Below are positions 1 to 7,599 of a DNA stretch of 36,537 bases, piece after piece. The number at the start of each line of letters is the position of its first letter. Position 1 is the first letter of the stretch. The stretch covers positions 2,002,684 through 2,039,220 of the forward strand of contig CP070833.1 in the NCBI GenBank assembly GCA_020341735.1. Reading direction: 5' to 3'. The notes under the pieces are model-generated. The model was not told where the DNA came from, made no database searches, and worked only from the letters and a program-made list of their open reading frames with translations. Made by a program: the position numbers and the translations under genes. Origin of the DNA: Gammaproteobacteria bacterium. GTDB taxonomy: Bacteria > Pseudomonadota > Gammaproteobacteria > Steroidobacterales > XN24.

Positions 1-1738
1 GCAGGTGATCCACCATGAACACTTCAGCGACCTGTCCCAGGGCAACCGGGTCCGAATCGAGGCGCTGCCGCCAACCAGAGGGCTGATCCGCGATCGCAAC
101 GGCGTCCTGCTTGCGGAAAATCTGCCCTCGTATCAGCTGGAGATGATCCCCGAACAGGTGGCGGACATCGAGGCGACGCTTGCAAAACTGGCAGACATGG
201 GACTGGTCCGGGAGGAAGACCGCGACCGGATAGATCAGGAATTACGAAGACACCCCCGATTTAGACCGACGGCCCTGCGATATCGGATGACGGAAGAGGA
301 AGTCGCCCGCTTCGCAGTGGCACGCCAGCACTTTCCCGGGATTGACGTACAGGCAAGACTGATCCGCAACTACCCTTATGGCGCGGTTGCGGTCCACGCC
401 CTTGGTTATGTCGGCGCGGTCAGTCAGGCGGATCTCGAGCGTCTGGATGCGGCAGACTATGCGGGCACGACCCATACCGGGAAGATTGGCGTGGAGCGGG
501 CGGAGGAAGCCTCGCTGCACGGCAGCGTGGGTCATCGGCAGGTCCTGGTCAACGCGGAAGGCCGGATTCTGCAGGAGCTCGAGCGATCGCGGCCATACCC
601 CGGGCGGGACATCACTCTGACCCTCGACCTGCAGCTGCAGCTCGCGTCCGAGTCTGCCCTGGCAGACCGGCGAGGTGCGATCGTCGCTATCGATCCGGCT
701 AACGGCCACGTCCTGTCCCTGGTCAGTCAGCCTGGATATGACCCGAACTTGTTCAGCATCGGAATCTCCACCAGCGACTATCAAGCCCTGCGGGACGACC
801 CGGATGTTCCTTTGTTCAATCGCGCACTGCGCGGCGTCTATCCACCGGGCTCGACGATCAAACCGGTCGTCGGGCTCGCCGGACTTCACTACGGGGCAGT
901 CGCCCCCTGGCAAAGGGTTTATTGCCTGGGTTACTACACACTGCCCGGCCACAGTCATCGCTACAGGGACTGGAAGAAGGAGGGCCACGGGCCGGTCGAT
1001 CTGAACGGGGCCGTAGCGCAGTCCTGTGACGTCTACTTCTACGATCTCGCCGTCAAGTTGGGAATCGACAACCTGCAGGGTTTCCTGGGCACCTTCGGCA
1101 TTGGAACCAGGACCGGGATCGACATTCCGTCGGAGAAAGCCGGCACCTTGCCGTCGAGGGAGTGGAAGAGAGCCCGCTTCGCTCGCCGGGAGGATCAAGC
1201 CTGGTATCCCGGTGAGACGGTCATCACCGGTATCGGCCAGGGCTATCTGGAGGTCACCCCCCTGCAACTGGCCCAGATGACTGCAAGCATCGCTGCCCGA
1301 GGATTGCGCTTCCGGCCCATGATTGTCGCGGCAAGGACCGATCCGGCGACCGGCGAGACCGAAACACTAGCGTCCGAGGCGCTCCCTACCATCGAGGTGG
1401 CCGACGATTCGTACTGGGACCTCGTCGTGCAGGATATGACTGACGTCGTGCATGGGGAGCGCGGAACCGCCCGCCGGATTGGTTTGGATGCCCCTTACCG
1501 CATTGCCGGCAAGACCGGCACTGCGCAGGTGTTCACGATCGCCCAGGGTGAAGAGTACGAGGAAGATGACGTGGATGAACGGCTCCGTCATCACGCTCTG
1601 TTCATCGCCTTCGCCCCTGCGGAAGCACCTCGCATCGCCCTCGCCGTGATCGTTGAGAACGGCGGCAGCGGTAGCGGCGCCGCGGCGCCGGTCGCGCGGC
1701 TTGTACTCGACAATTACTTGTTGAGGTCAGACCAGTGA
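1..1738 (+). CDS. mrdA: Penicillin-binding protein 2 (peptidoglycan transpeptidase), 5' partial
   Basis: Class B penicillin-binding protein that cross-links new lateral-wall peptidoglycan in the periplasm together with RodA. The reading frame is open to the left edge. The first visible residues (QVIHHEHFSDLSQGNRVR) match the region just after the N-terminal membrane anchor of PBP2, so the true start and anchor lie outside the window and the GTG at 5 is not the start. Counting from that GTG, the PBP dimerisation region comes first, then the transpeptidase domain with active-site S283-T-I-K286, the second motif S340-C-D, and KTGTAQ near the C-terminus. The stop overlaps the rodA start (TGATG), indicating translational coupling. 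The following rodA, mltB, rlpA and dacA genes fit the standard elongasome operon. Identification as PBP2 rather than PBP3 rests on the rodA neighbour and the PPTRGLI-RDRNG segment. Confidence 0.97.
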   Translation, partial: QVIHHEHFSDLSQGNRVRIEALPPTRGLIRDRNGVLLAENLPSYQLEMIPEQVADIEATLAKLADMGLVREEDRDRIDQELRRHPRFRPTALRYRMTEEEVARFAVARQHFPGIDVQARLIRNYPYGAVAVHALGYVGAVSQADLERLDAADYAGTTHTGKIGVERAEEASLHGSVGHRQVLVNAEGRILQELERSRPYPGRDITLTLDLQLQLASESALADRRGAIVAIDPANGHVLSLVSQPGYDPNLFSIGISTSDYQALRDDPDVPLFNRALRGVYPPGSTIKPVVGLAGLHYGAVAPWQRVYCLGYYTLPGHSHRYRDWKKEGHGPVDLNGAVAQSCDVYFYDLAVKLGIDNLQGFLGTFGIGTRTGIDIPSEKAGTLPSREWKRARFARREDQAWYPGETVITGIGQGYLEVTPLQLAQMTASIAARGLRFRPMIVAARTDPATGETETLASEALPTIEVADDSYWDLVVQDMTDVVHGERGTARRIGLDAPYRIAGKTGTAQVFTIAQGEEYEEDDVDERLRHHALFIAFAPAEAPRIALAVIVENGGSGSGAAAPVARLVLDNYLLRSDQ

Positions 1739-2868
1739 TGCTTGACGAACCACTGGACAGGCCCAAGCCGATTTCGGTTGTCCAGCGATTACTTGCCGGG
1801 CTGCACCTGGACGGCCCGTTGCTGGTGGCTCTGCTTACCGTCTGCGGTCTCGGGCTCTTCGTCCTTTACAGCGCCGGTGGTCAGAACGCCGACCTCATCG
1901 TTCGCCAGGGCGTTCGAATCGCAGTGGCGTCTGTCACCATGCTGGTCGTCGCCCAGATCCATCCGAAATATCTCCGGCTATGGGCGCCGTGGCTATTCCT
2001 GGGAGGCATCATTCTTCTCGTACTCGTCCTTGTCATGGGCGAGATCGGTAAAGGAGCGCAGAGATGGCTCGATATCGGCTTAGTGCGCTTCCAGCCATCG
2101 GAAATCATGAAACTGGCGGTTCCGATGATGGCGGCGTGGTACCTGCATGAACGCCCACTCCCGCCCACGCTGCGCGAGACGCTGACCGTCCTCGTGCTCC
2201 TCTCCATGATGCCGGCCGCGCTGATCGCGCGGCAGCCGGATCTTGGCACCGCCCTGTTGATCGCAACATCGGGAGTGCTCGTCATACTCCTGGCCGGCAT
2301 GTCCATGCGCCTGATTCTGGCTTTCGGGGCGCTGGCCCTTGCGGCGGCCCCGCTTCTGTGGATGAACATGCACGCCTACCAACGCCAGAGGGTGCTAACG
2401 TTCCTGAACCCGGAATCGGACCCGCTCGGCTCGGGCTACCACATCATCCAGTCAAAGATCGCCATCGGCTCAGGCGGCATTTTCGGCAAGGGCTGGCTCA
2501 ACGGAACCCAGGCCCAGCTCGAGTTTCTGCCGGAGCGGGCCACCGACTTCATCTTCGCGGTACTCGGTGAGGAATTCGGCCTGCTCGGCGTCGTGACGCT
2601 TCTGATCCTCTATCTGCTGATCATTGTGCGCGGGTTGTTCATCGCGAGCCAGGCGCAGGACACATTCGGTCGACTGCTGAGCGGCAGTATCAGTCTGACT
2701 TTCTTTGTCTACGTTTTCGTGAACACCGGGATGGTGACCGGCCTGTTACCGGTTGTCGGAGTCCCGCTGCCGCTCGTGAGCTACGGCGGCACGTCCATGG
2801 TGACCCTCATGGCGGGCTTCGGTATGCTGATGTCCGTCCATTCTCACCGAAAACTCATACCACAGTGA
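1738..2868 (+). CDS. mrdB: Rod shape-determining protein RodA (SEDS glycosyltransferase)
   Basis: Multi-pass inner-membrane SEDS-family peptidoglycan polymerase that extends glycan strands from lipid II and pairs with PBP2. The 376-residue product (377 from the alternative GTG at 1735) is strongly hydrophobic, with about ten membrane segments, the usual RodA size. Family landmarks are visible: a long loop containing FLPERATDFIFAVLGEEFG, and the C-terminal signature PLPLVSYGGTS. The ATG at 1738 overlaps the mrdA stop; GAGG at 1723-1726 could serve either start. The gene ends in a GTGA overlap with the next gene. RodA is preferred over FtsW because of the adjacent PBP2 gene. Confidence 0.97.
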   Translation: MLDEPLDRPKPISVVQRLLAGLHLDGPLLVALLTVCGLGLFVLYSAGGQNADLIVRQGVRIAVASVTMLVVAQIHPKYLRLWAPWLFLGGIILLVLVLVMGEIGKGAQRWLDIGLVRFQPSEIMKLAVPMMAAWYLHERPLPPTLRETLTVLVLLSMMPAALIARQPDLGTALLIATSGVLVILLAGMSMRLILAFGALALAAAPLLWMNMHAYQRQRVLTFLNPESDPLGSGYHIIQSKIAIGSGGIFGKGWLNGTQAQLEFLPERATDFIFAVLGEEFGLLGVVTLLILYLLIIVRGLFIASQAQDTFGRLLSGSISLTFFVYVFVNTGMVTGLLPVVGVPLPLVSYGGTSMVTLMAGFGMLMSVHSHRKLIPQ

Positions 2869-3860
2869 CCAAATCGTTCCGCTTACTTACGGCGCTCTCC
2901 CTCATGTTGGTGTTCATCATGCCGCTGCATGCGACTGGACTCGACCTCTCCAGGGACGACGTCTCCGAATTCGTGGCGCGCATGGAAACCAGTCATGGCA
3001 TCCCGGCAGCCGAGACCCGGCAGCTGCTTGGCGAGGCCCAGATCCAGCCGCGCATCCTCGAGGCCATGAGGCGCCCGGCCGAAAAAGTAAAGCCCTGGCA
3101 TGAGTATCGCCAGATCTTTATCACCGAGAAGCGTATCCAGGCCGGCAAAGACTTCTGGTCCGAGCACGAGTCGGACCTCGACAGGATCGCCGCGGAGACC
3201 GGCGTGCCCGTAGAGATCATCGTCGGCATTCTCGGCGTGGAGACGTTCTACGGGCGTATCACGGGTAACTATCGCGTTATCGACTCGCTCGCAACGCTGG
3301 CTTTCGAGTATCCGCCGAGATCGCGGTTTTTTACCTCCGAACTCGAGCAATTCCTCCTCCTGGCAAGGGAACAGGACCTCGACGTCCTCGAGGCGATGGG
3401 CTCATATGCCGGCGCCATGGGTGGGCCGCAGTTCATATCAAGCAGCTATCGGGCTTATGCAGTCGATGCCAGCGGTGACGGCCAGGTAAATCTGTGGACG
3501 GACTGGACCGATATCATCGGTAGCGTCGCCAACTACTTCGCGGAACATGGATGGCGGCCGGGCGGGCTCATCGCCGACCGGATCGACGGCTCGCCTCCGG
3601 AAGCCGCCCTGAGCAAAGGTCTCACGCTGGACAAGAAGGCAGCGGAAATTCGGCAGCTGGGACTACAGCCCGACGTCGAGGACGATGAAAAAGTCATGGT
3701 GTTCTCGCTTGAGGCTGCGACCGGTCCCGAGTACTGGATCGGATATCGAAACTTCTACGTGATTACGCGGTACAACCGCAGTTCAATGTATGCCATGGCA
3801 GTCCGTGATCTCGGACGGGAGGTCCGTGCACTCCGGGAGACATCGTCGGATGAGTCCTAG
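2865..3860 (+). CDS. mltB: Membrane-bound/periplasmic lytic murein transglycosylase B
   Basis: Lytic transglycosylase that cleaves the MurNAc-GlcNAc bond to form 1,6-anhydro-MurNAc during wall turnover. It begins with GTG inside the rodA stop (GTGA). The 331 residues start with a signal peptide of about 24 residues ending near PLHA-TG. There is no lipobox cysteine, so the protein is predicted soluble in the periplasm, unlike the lipoprotein MltB of E. coli. The catalytic glutamate is E126 in GVETFYG. Further family marks are the GAMGGPQFIPS-like segment (here GAMGGPQFISSSYR) and a DGDGxxxLW-like motif (ASGDGQVNLW). It lies between rodA and rlpA, the usual place for MltB in this operon. Confidence 0.95.
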   Translation: MTKSFRLLTALSLMLVFIMPLHATGLDLSRDDVSEFVARMETSHGIPAAETRQLLGEAQIQPRILEAMRRPAEKVKPWHEYRQIFITEKRIQAGKDFWSEHESDLDRIAAETGVPVEIIVGILGVETFYGRITGNYRVIDSLATLAFEYPPRSRFFTSELEQFLLLAREQDLDVLEAMGSYAGAMGGPQFISSSYRAYAVDASGDGQVNLWTDWTDIIGSVANYFAEHGWRPGGLIADRIDGSPPEAALSKGLTLDKKAAEIRQLGLQPDVEDDEKVMVFSLEAATGPEYWIGYRNFYVITRYNRSSMYAMAVRDLGREVRALRETSSDES

Positions 3861-4650
3861 CTTCCGCAAGACCAGGATCTTTGTCCTGGTAGCGCTGATC
3901 GGGGCCTGCGCCGGTCCTGACGTCGATCGCGCGCCCACGCGCCCACCGGACGTATCGAGCGTACCGGATGCCGTTCCCAGGGCTGAACCACGCAGCGCGA
4001 GCGGCAACCCGCCGTTCTACGAAGTTAATGGTCGCCGCTACCATGTCATGGACTCCTCCCACGGCTACCGCAAACGGGGCGTCGCCTCCTGGTACGGGGA
4101 GAAGTTCCATGGCCGTAGGACTTCAAGCGGCGAAACCTACGACATGTACTTGATGACGGCTGCTCACAAGACGCTGCCCCTGCCCGCGTACGCGCGGGTT
4201 ACTAATCTGGGCAACGGCCGCAGTGTCATCGTAAAAATCAACGACCGCGGGCCGTTTGTGGACAATCGCATCATCGACCTGTCCTACGCTGCCGCAAACC
4301 GACTGGATATGATCCGTGCCGGTACGGCGATGGTAGAAGTGGAGGTGCTCGATCCATCGACGCCGCCGCGTGCCGCCAGAGCCCAGGAAGTGACTCCACA
4401 GGCCGCTGACGGCTCGATGTACATCCAGGCCGGTGCTTTCAGATCGAAGCAGAACGCGGAATCCCTGGCCCGCCGCGTGCGGGCGCAGGCCAGAGAGGAT
4501 ACGCGGGTCTTCATAAGGCACGACAGCGTCGACGGCGAACCGATATATAGAGTCCGGATCGGCCCGGTAGCGGGCGTGGATCAGTTCGATCGACTTGTCG
4601 AACAGATGGCCCGTATCGGTATCTCCGACGCTTACCTGGCTCTGGACTGA
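3850..4650 (+). CDS. rlpA: Septal/rare lipoprotein A, RlpA-type lytic transglycosylase
   Basis: Outer-membrane lipoprotein that cuts peptidoglycan strands lacking stem peptides, mainly at division sites. The start is ATG 3850, because GGGAGA lies just upstream and it gives a proper lipoprotein signal (hydrophobic run, then LIGAC with lipidated Cys20); the open frame further upstream is only overlap with mltB. The product is 266 residues. The double-psi beta-barrel domain spans about residues 76-166 (GVASWYGEKFHG, then INDRGPF). A linker leads to a C-terminal SPOR domain at about 188-265 (MYIQAGAFRSKQNAESLA), which binds denuded glycan. The gene overlaps mltB by 11 bp and is followed by the carboxypeptidase gene. 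Confidence 0.94.
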   Translation: MSPSFRKTRIFVLVALIGACAGPDVDRAPTRPPDVSSVPDAVPRAEPRSASGNPPFYEVNGRRYHVMDSSHGYRKRGVASWYGEKFHGRRTSSGETYDMYLMTAAHKTLPLPAYARVTNLGNGRSVIVKINDRGPFVDNRIIDLSYAAANRLDMIRAGTAMVEVEVLDPSTPPRAARAQEVTPQAADGSMYIQAGAFRSKQNAESLARRVRAQAREDTRVFIRHDSVDGEPIYRVRIGPVAGVDQFDRLVEQMARIGISDAYLALD

Positions 4651-4732
4651 CGGCTACATTTCCCTACGCCGAGCCGTTAAACTTGGCGACCTCCGGAAAT
4701 CAGACGTCACTCTGAAACTCAACAGGAAGCCC

Positions 4733-5881
4733 ATGTTGAAGATATCGCGCGATCTTGCGCTACTGGCCGCGACCGCCCTACTTCACTCAACCGCCTATGC
4801 GGCAACGCCGCTACCTTCACCGCCGGAGGTCAGCGCTGAAGCGTATCTGGTAGCCGACTTCAACAGCGGCACGACCCTCGCGGAAAAGGATCCGGACCGG
4901 CAGGTTGAACCGGCGAGCATCACGAAAGTCATGACCTCCTACGTCGTTTTCAAGGAACTTGAGGCCGGCAACCTGACGCTTGCGGATCAGGTAACGATCA
5001 GCGAATACGCATGGCGAGAGAGCATGCGGACCTCCAGGACTTTCCTGGAACCCCGTACCCAGGTCTCGGTAGAAGACCTGTTGAAGGGGATGATCATCCA
5101 GTCTGGCAACGATGCCAGCATCGCATTGGCCGAACACATCGCCGGCAGCGAGGAGACCTTTGCCGCCATGATGAATGCCTATGCTGGGAAACTCGGCATG
5201 ACAGGAACGAATTACACCAATAGCACCGGGCTGCCGAACCCGGAGCATTACACGACCGCTCGCGATCTCGTCCTGCTCGCCAGGGCGCTGATCGCTGAAT
5301 TTCCCGAATACTACCGCTGGTATGCGGACCCCGAATTCACGTACAACGGGATCACGCAACCAAACCGCAATCGCCTGTTAAGGCAGGCAGAAGGCGTTGA
5401 CGGGATCAAGACCGGGTGGACAGAGTCTGCCGGATACTGCCTGCTCTCTTCAGGGGTCCGTGACGACGTACGACTGATCGCTGTTGTCCTCGACGCACCG
5501 AAAGAACCGGCGAGGAATGCAGCCAGCAAAGCTCTGCTCAATTACGGATTCCGTTTCTTCGAGACCCACCGTCTGTACGGCGCCGGCGAGGAGATCACCA
5601 GCGTCAGAGTCTGGCAGGGAGCGACCGAAACCCTCGCGCTGGGGGTCAAGGAAGACGTCTTCGTCACTGTGCCCAGAGGCCGCTACGAGGAACTCTCGGC
5701 CACTCTCGACCTTCCCGAAAGGACCATCGCACCGGTCGATGGCGATATCCCCGTCGGTGAACTCACAATCACGCTCGATGAGGAGACCATCGTGACCCGA
5801 CCACTCTATCCCACGACATCGGTTGCCGAAGGCAATCTTTGGCAACGGGTGTCAGACGGGGTCCTGTTGTGGTTCGAATAG
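4733..5881 (+). CDS. dacA: D-alanyl-D-alanine carboxypeptidase, DacA/DacC (PBP5/6) type
   Basis: Class C low-molecular-weight PBP that removes the terminal D-Ala from pentapeptides in the periplasm. ATG 4733 is chosen because AGGA precedes it and the product then starts with a clean signal peptide (cleavage near AYA-ATP). It has 382 residues, close to PBP5/6 length. All three penicilloyl-serine motifs are present: S62-I-T-K65, S124-G-N126 and K226-T-G228. A beta-rich PBP5 C-terminal domain follows, and the end (NLWQRVSDGVLLWFE) is an amphipathic helix of the kind that anchors PBP5 to the inner membrane. The 82 bp before it is the longest gap in this operon, so a separate promoter is possible, though I see no clear one. 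Confidence 0.95.
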   Translation: MLKISRDLALLAATALLHSTAYAATPLPSPPEVSAEAYLVADFNSGTTLAEKDPDRQVEPASITKVMTSYVVFKELEAGNLTLADQVTISEYAWRESMRTSRTFLEPRTQVSVEDLLKGMIIQSGNDASIALAEHIAGSEETFAAMMNAYAGKLGMTGTNYTNSTGLPNPEHYTTARDLVLLARALIAEFPEYYRWYADPEFTYNGITQPNRNRLLRQAEGVDGIKTGWTESAGYCLLSSGVRDDVRLIAVVLDAPKEPARNAASKALLNYGFRFFETHRLYGAGEEITSVRVWQGATETLALGVKEDVFVTVPRGRYEELSATLDLPERTIAPVDGDIPVGELTITLDEETIVTRPLYPTTSVAEGNLWQRVSDGVLLWFE

Positions 5882-5884
5882 CGC

Positions 5885-6148
5885 ATGAGCGAAGAATCTG
5901 TCTTTGAATTCCCATGCGATTTCCCCATCAAGGTTGTGGGGCGCGCGGAACCGGGATTCGAGTCCGTTGTCGTGGAAATCGTGTCCGAGCACGTAGCGAA
6001 GGTGGACCCTGACCGAATCAGCAGCCGCCTGAGCCGGGACGGCAATTTCATCTCCGTCACCCTGACCATCGTTGCGGAGAATCGCCCACAGCTCGACGCG
6101 ATCTACGAGGCGCTCAGTGGTCACGATCGGGTGATGATGGTCCTATGA
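5885..6148 (+). CDS. ybeD: YbeD-family (UPF0250/DUF493) protein
   Basis: Small 87-residue protein of the YbeD/DUF493 family, which has a ferredoxin-like ACT-type fold. Its biochemical role is not established. The sequence shows the expected features: an FPCDFPIKVVG opening, a central DPDRISSRLSRDGNFISVT segment and a C-terminal ALSGHDRVMMVL. It starts 3 bp after dacA and its stop overlaps the lipB start (ATGA). The dacA-ybeD-lipB order is the one seen in E. coli, where a link to lipoylation or cell-wall genes has been suggested only from position. Confidence 0.93.
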   Translation: MSEESVFEFPCDFPIKVVGRAEPGFESVVVEIVSEHVAKVDPDRISSRLSRDGNFISVTLTIVAENRPQLDAIYEALSGHDRVMMVL

Positions 6149-6777
6149 CGCCCGCCCCCTCGGCTGTCGTTCGGCACCTCGGGCTGGTGGAATATGTGCC
6201 CACGTGGCGCCAGATGCAGCAGTTTACGGATAAGCGCACCCCTGCGACATCCGACGAAATCTGGAGCCTTCAACACCCGTCGGTTTTCACGCTGGGCATG
6301 AACGCCAGTCGCGACCATCTGCTTGCACCGGGCAACATACCGGTCGTAGAGATAGACAGGGGCGGACAAGTTACCTACCACGGTCCCGGACAACTCGTCG
6401 TCTACCCGCTTCTTGACCTGGATCGGCTTGGTCTCAATGTCCGTCGGCTCGTGACCGCGCTGGAACAGAGTGTCATTGACCTGGCAGCGAGCTGGGGGAT
6501 CGAGGCTTACGGTCGTCGCGACGCGCCTGGCGTGTATGTCGACGATCGCAAGCTTGCCAGCCTCGGGTTGCGGATAAGGAAAGGCTGTTGCTATCACGGC
6601 CTGGCTCTGAATGTGAATATGGAGCTGGAGCCATTCGGCCGCATCAATCCGTGCGGTTACCGCGGACTGCAGGTCACTCAGCTCGCCGAACTCGGCGTGC
6701 ATGTCAGCGTTGAAGAAACGGCTGACCGCCTCATCACCCTGATCTTGCGCGCTTTGGGCATCACGTCGCTTCCCTAG
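6145..6777 (+). CDS. lipB: Octanoyl-[acyl-carrier-protein]:protein N-octanoyltransferase
   Basis: Cytosolic transferase that moves octanoate from acyl carrier protein to the lipoyl domains of 2-oxoacid dehydrogenases and GcvH, the first step of lipoate assembly. The 210 residues carry the diagnostic GGQVTYHGPGQLVVYPLLDL block. The catalytic pair is also present: K136 in RKLASLGLRI and the acyl-accepting C170 in NPCGYRGL. The start overlaps the ybeD stop by 4 bp. LipA, the usual next gene, is absent; a minus-strand gene converges and overlaps the last 17 bp of lipB. The lipoylated partner GcvH is implied by the gcvP genes at the other end of the window. Confidence 0.97.
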   Translation: MTPAPSAVVRHLGLVEYVPTWRQMQQFTDKRTPATSDEIWSLQHPSVFTLGMNASRDHLLAPGNIPVVEIDRGGQVTYHGPGQLVVYPLLDLDRLGLNVRRLVTALEQSVIDLAASWGIEAYGRRDAPGVYVDDRKLASLGLRIRKGCCYHGLALNVNMELEPFGRINPCGYRGLQVTQLAELGVHVSVEETADRLITLILRALGITSLP

Positions 6778-7501
6778 TCCGCGCAGCGAGATCTCCGGCC
6801 TCTTTCAGGCGATCCGGATCACCGACATCGATCCAGGCCCCGGAATGGCGCTGCCCGGTGACCCGTCCGGCGGACATGGCACGCCATAGCAGCGGCACGA
6901 GGGAAAATCTCCCCGGTCTGCACCCATCGAACAGCTCGGCGCGATAGATGCCGATGCCGCTGAAAGTCAGGCGGTCGCCTCGGCCTTCGCGACTGATCCG
7001 GGAGCCCTCCAGACAGAAATCGCCGGCCGGGTTGTGCGCGGGATTCGCGACCATGACCAAATGCGCGAGGCTGTCGGCCGGGCAGCGCAGCGTCCCGGGC
7101 GAAATGTCGGTCCAGACATCGCTGTTTACGACAACGAACGGCCCGCAGCCCAGTAATGGCAGGGCATTGAAAATCCCGCCGCCGGTCTCCAGTGGCGGAA
7201 AACCTTCTTCGGAGTATTGCAGACTGACACCGAAATGTTCGCCATCTCCCAACCTGGCGCGGAGATCATCGCCGAGCCAGCCGAGATTGACGACAACCTT
7301 CCGGATGCCGGCTTTGGCAAGGGCATTCAGGTGCCACACGATCAGTGGCCGACCGCAAATTTCGATCAGGGGTTTGGGGCACTTATCGGTCAACGGCCGC
7401 ATGCGCTCTCCGCGGCCGGCAGCAAGAATCATCGCAATTCGGGCCGTGTCGCCCTCCGCGGGATTCTTCACACGGGTCGGTTGATCTTTAGCTATATCCA
7501 T
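6761..7501 (-). CDS. murU: MurU-type N-acetylmuramate-1-phosphate uridylyltransferase
   Basis: Nucleotidyltransferase expected to make UDP-MurNAc from MurNAc-1-phosphate in the peptidoglycan recycling route that bypasses fosfomycin-sensitive MurA. The sequence shows the sugar-phosphate nucleotidyltransferase signature (MILAAGRGERMRPLT with CPKPL), then PLETGGGIFNALPLLG and NSDVWTD, which are typical of MurU. From the GTG/ATG at 7501 the product is 246 residues, with about 22 extra residues before the usual start; an internal ATG near 7432 would give a length closer to family members. It sits divergent from lptD, the same place as murU in Pseudomonas, but without the kinase gene amgK. A mannose-1-phosphate guanylyltransferase-like role is the main alternative. 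Confidence 0.85.
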   Translation of the reverse strand: MDIAKDQPTRVKNPAEGDTARIAMILAAGRGERMRPLTDKCPKPLIEICGRPLIVWHLNALAKAGIRKVVVNLGWLGDDLRARLGDGEHFGVSLQYSEEGFPPLETGGGIFNALPLLGCGPFVVVNSDVWTDISPGTLRCPADSLAHLVMVANPAHNPAGDFCLEGSRISREGRGDRLTFSGIGIYRAELFDGCRPGRFSLVPLLWRAMSAGRVTGQRHSGAWIDVGDPDRLKEAGDLAARTREAT

Positions 7502-7599
7502 TCGATCGGGTCAGATGGCTGGCACTGCGGTTGCGATTGGTTTGATGGGCGGCCTCAAGTGTGCCATTTTAGCCTCACGCCAGAGTAAGGCTCGCGAGA
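7502..7599. promoter_or_regulatory. Divergent intergenic region between murU and lptD
   Basis: This 98-bp segment must hold the upstream signals of both the minus-strand murU gene and the plus-strand lptD superoperon. AAGG at 7587-7590 is a good Shine-Dalgarno for lptD at 7600. I see no convincing sigma-70 pair: TTGATG at 7542-7547 with ATTTTA 18 bp downstream is the best plus-strand candidate and is weak. I also see no GGAACTT-like sigma-E box, which drives lptD in E. coli. Confidence 0.35.

Noticed and set aside
242..1267. Long minus-strand open frame (341 codons) opposite mrdA
   Set aside because: It is a shadow of the PBP2 coding frame in GC-rich DNA; the product shows no recognisable domain and mrdA is certain.
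3790..3849. Upstream extension of rlpA into mltB
   Set aside because: It would remove the lipoprotein signal from the N-terminus and overlap mltB by 71 bp; ATG 3850 has a ribosome site and a proper lipobox.
4595..4732. Upstream extension of dacA into rlpA
   Set aside because: The signal peptide and Shine-Dalgarno fit ATG 4733; the 46 extra residues have no family counterpart.
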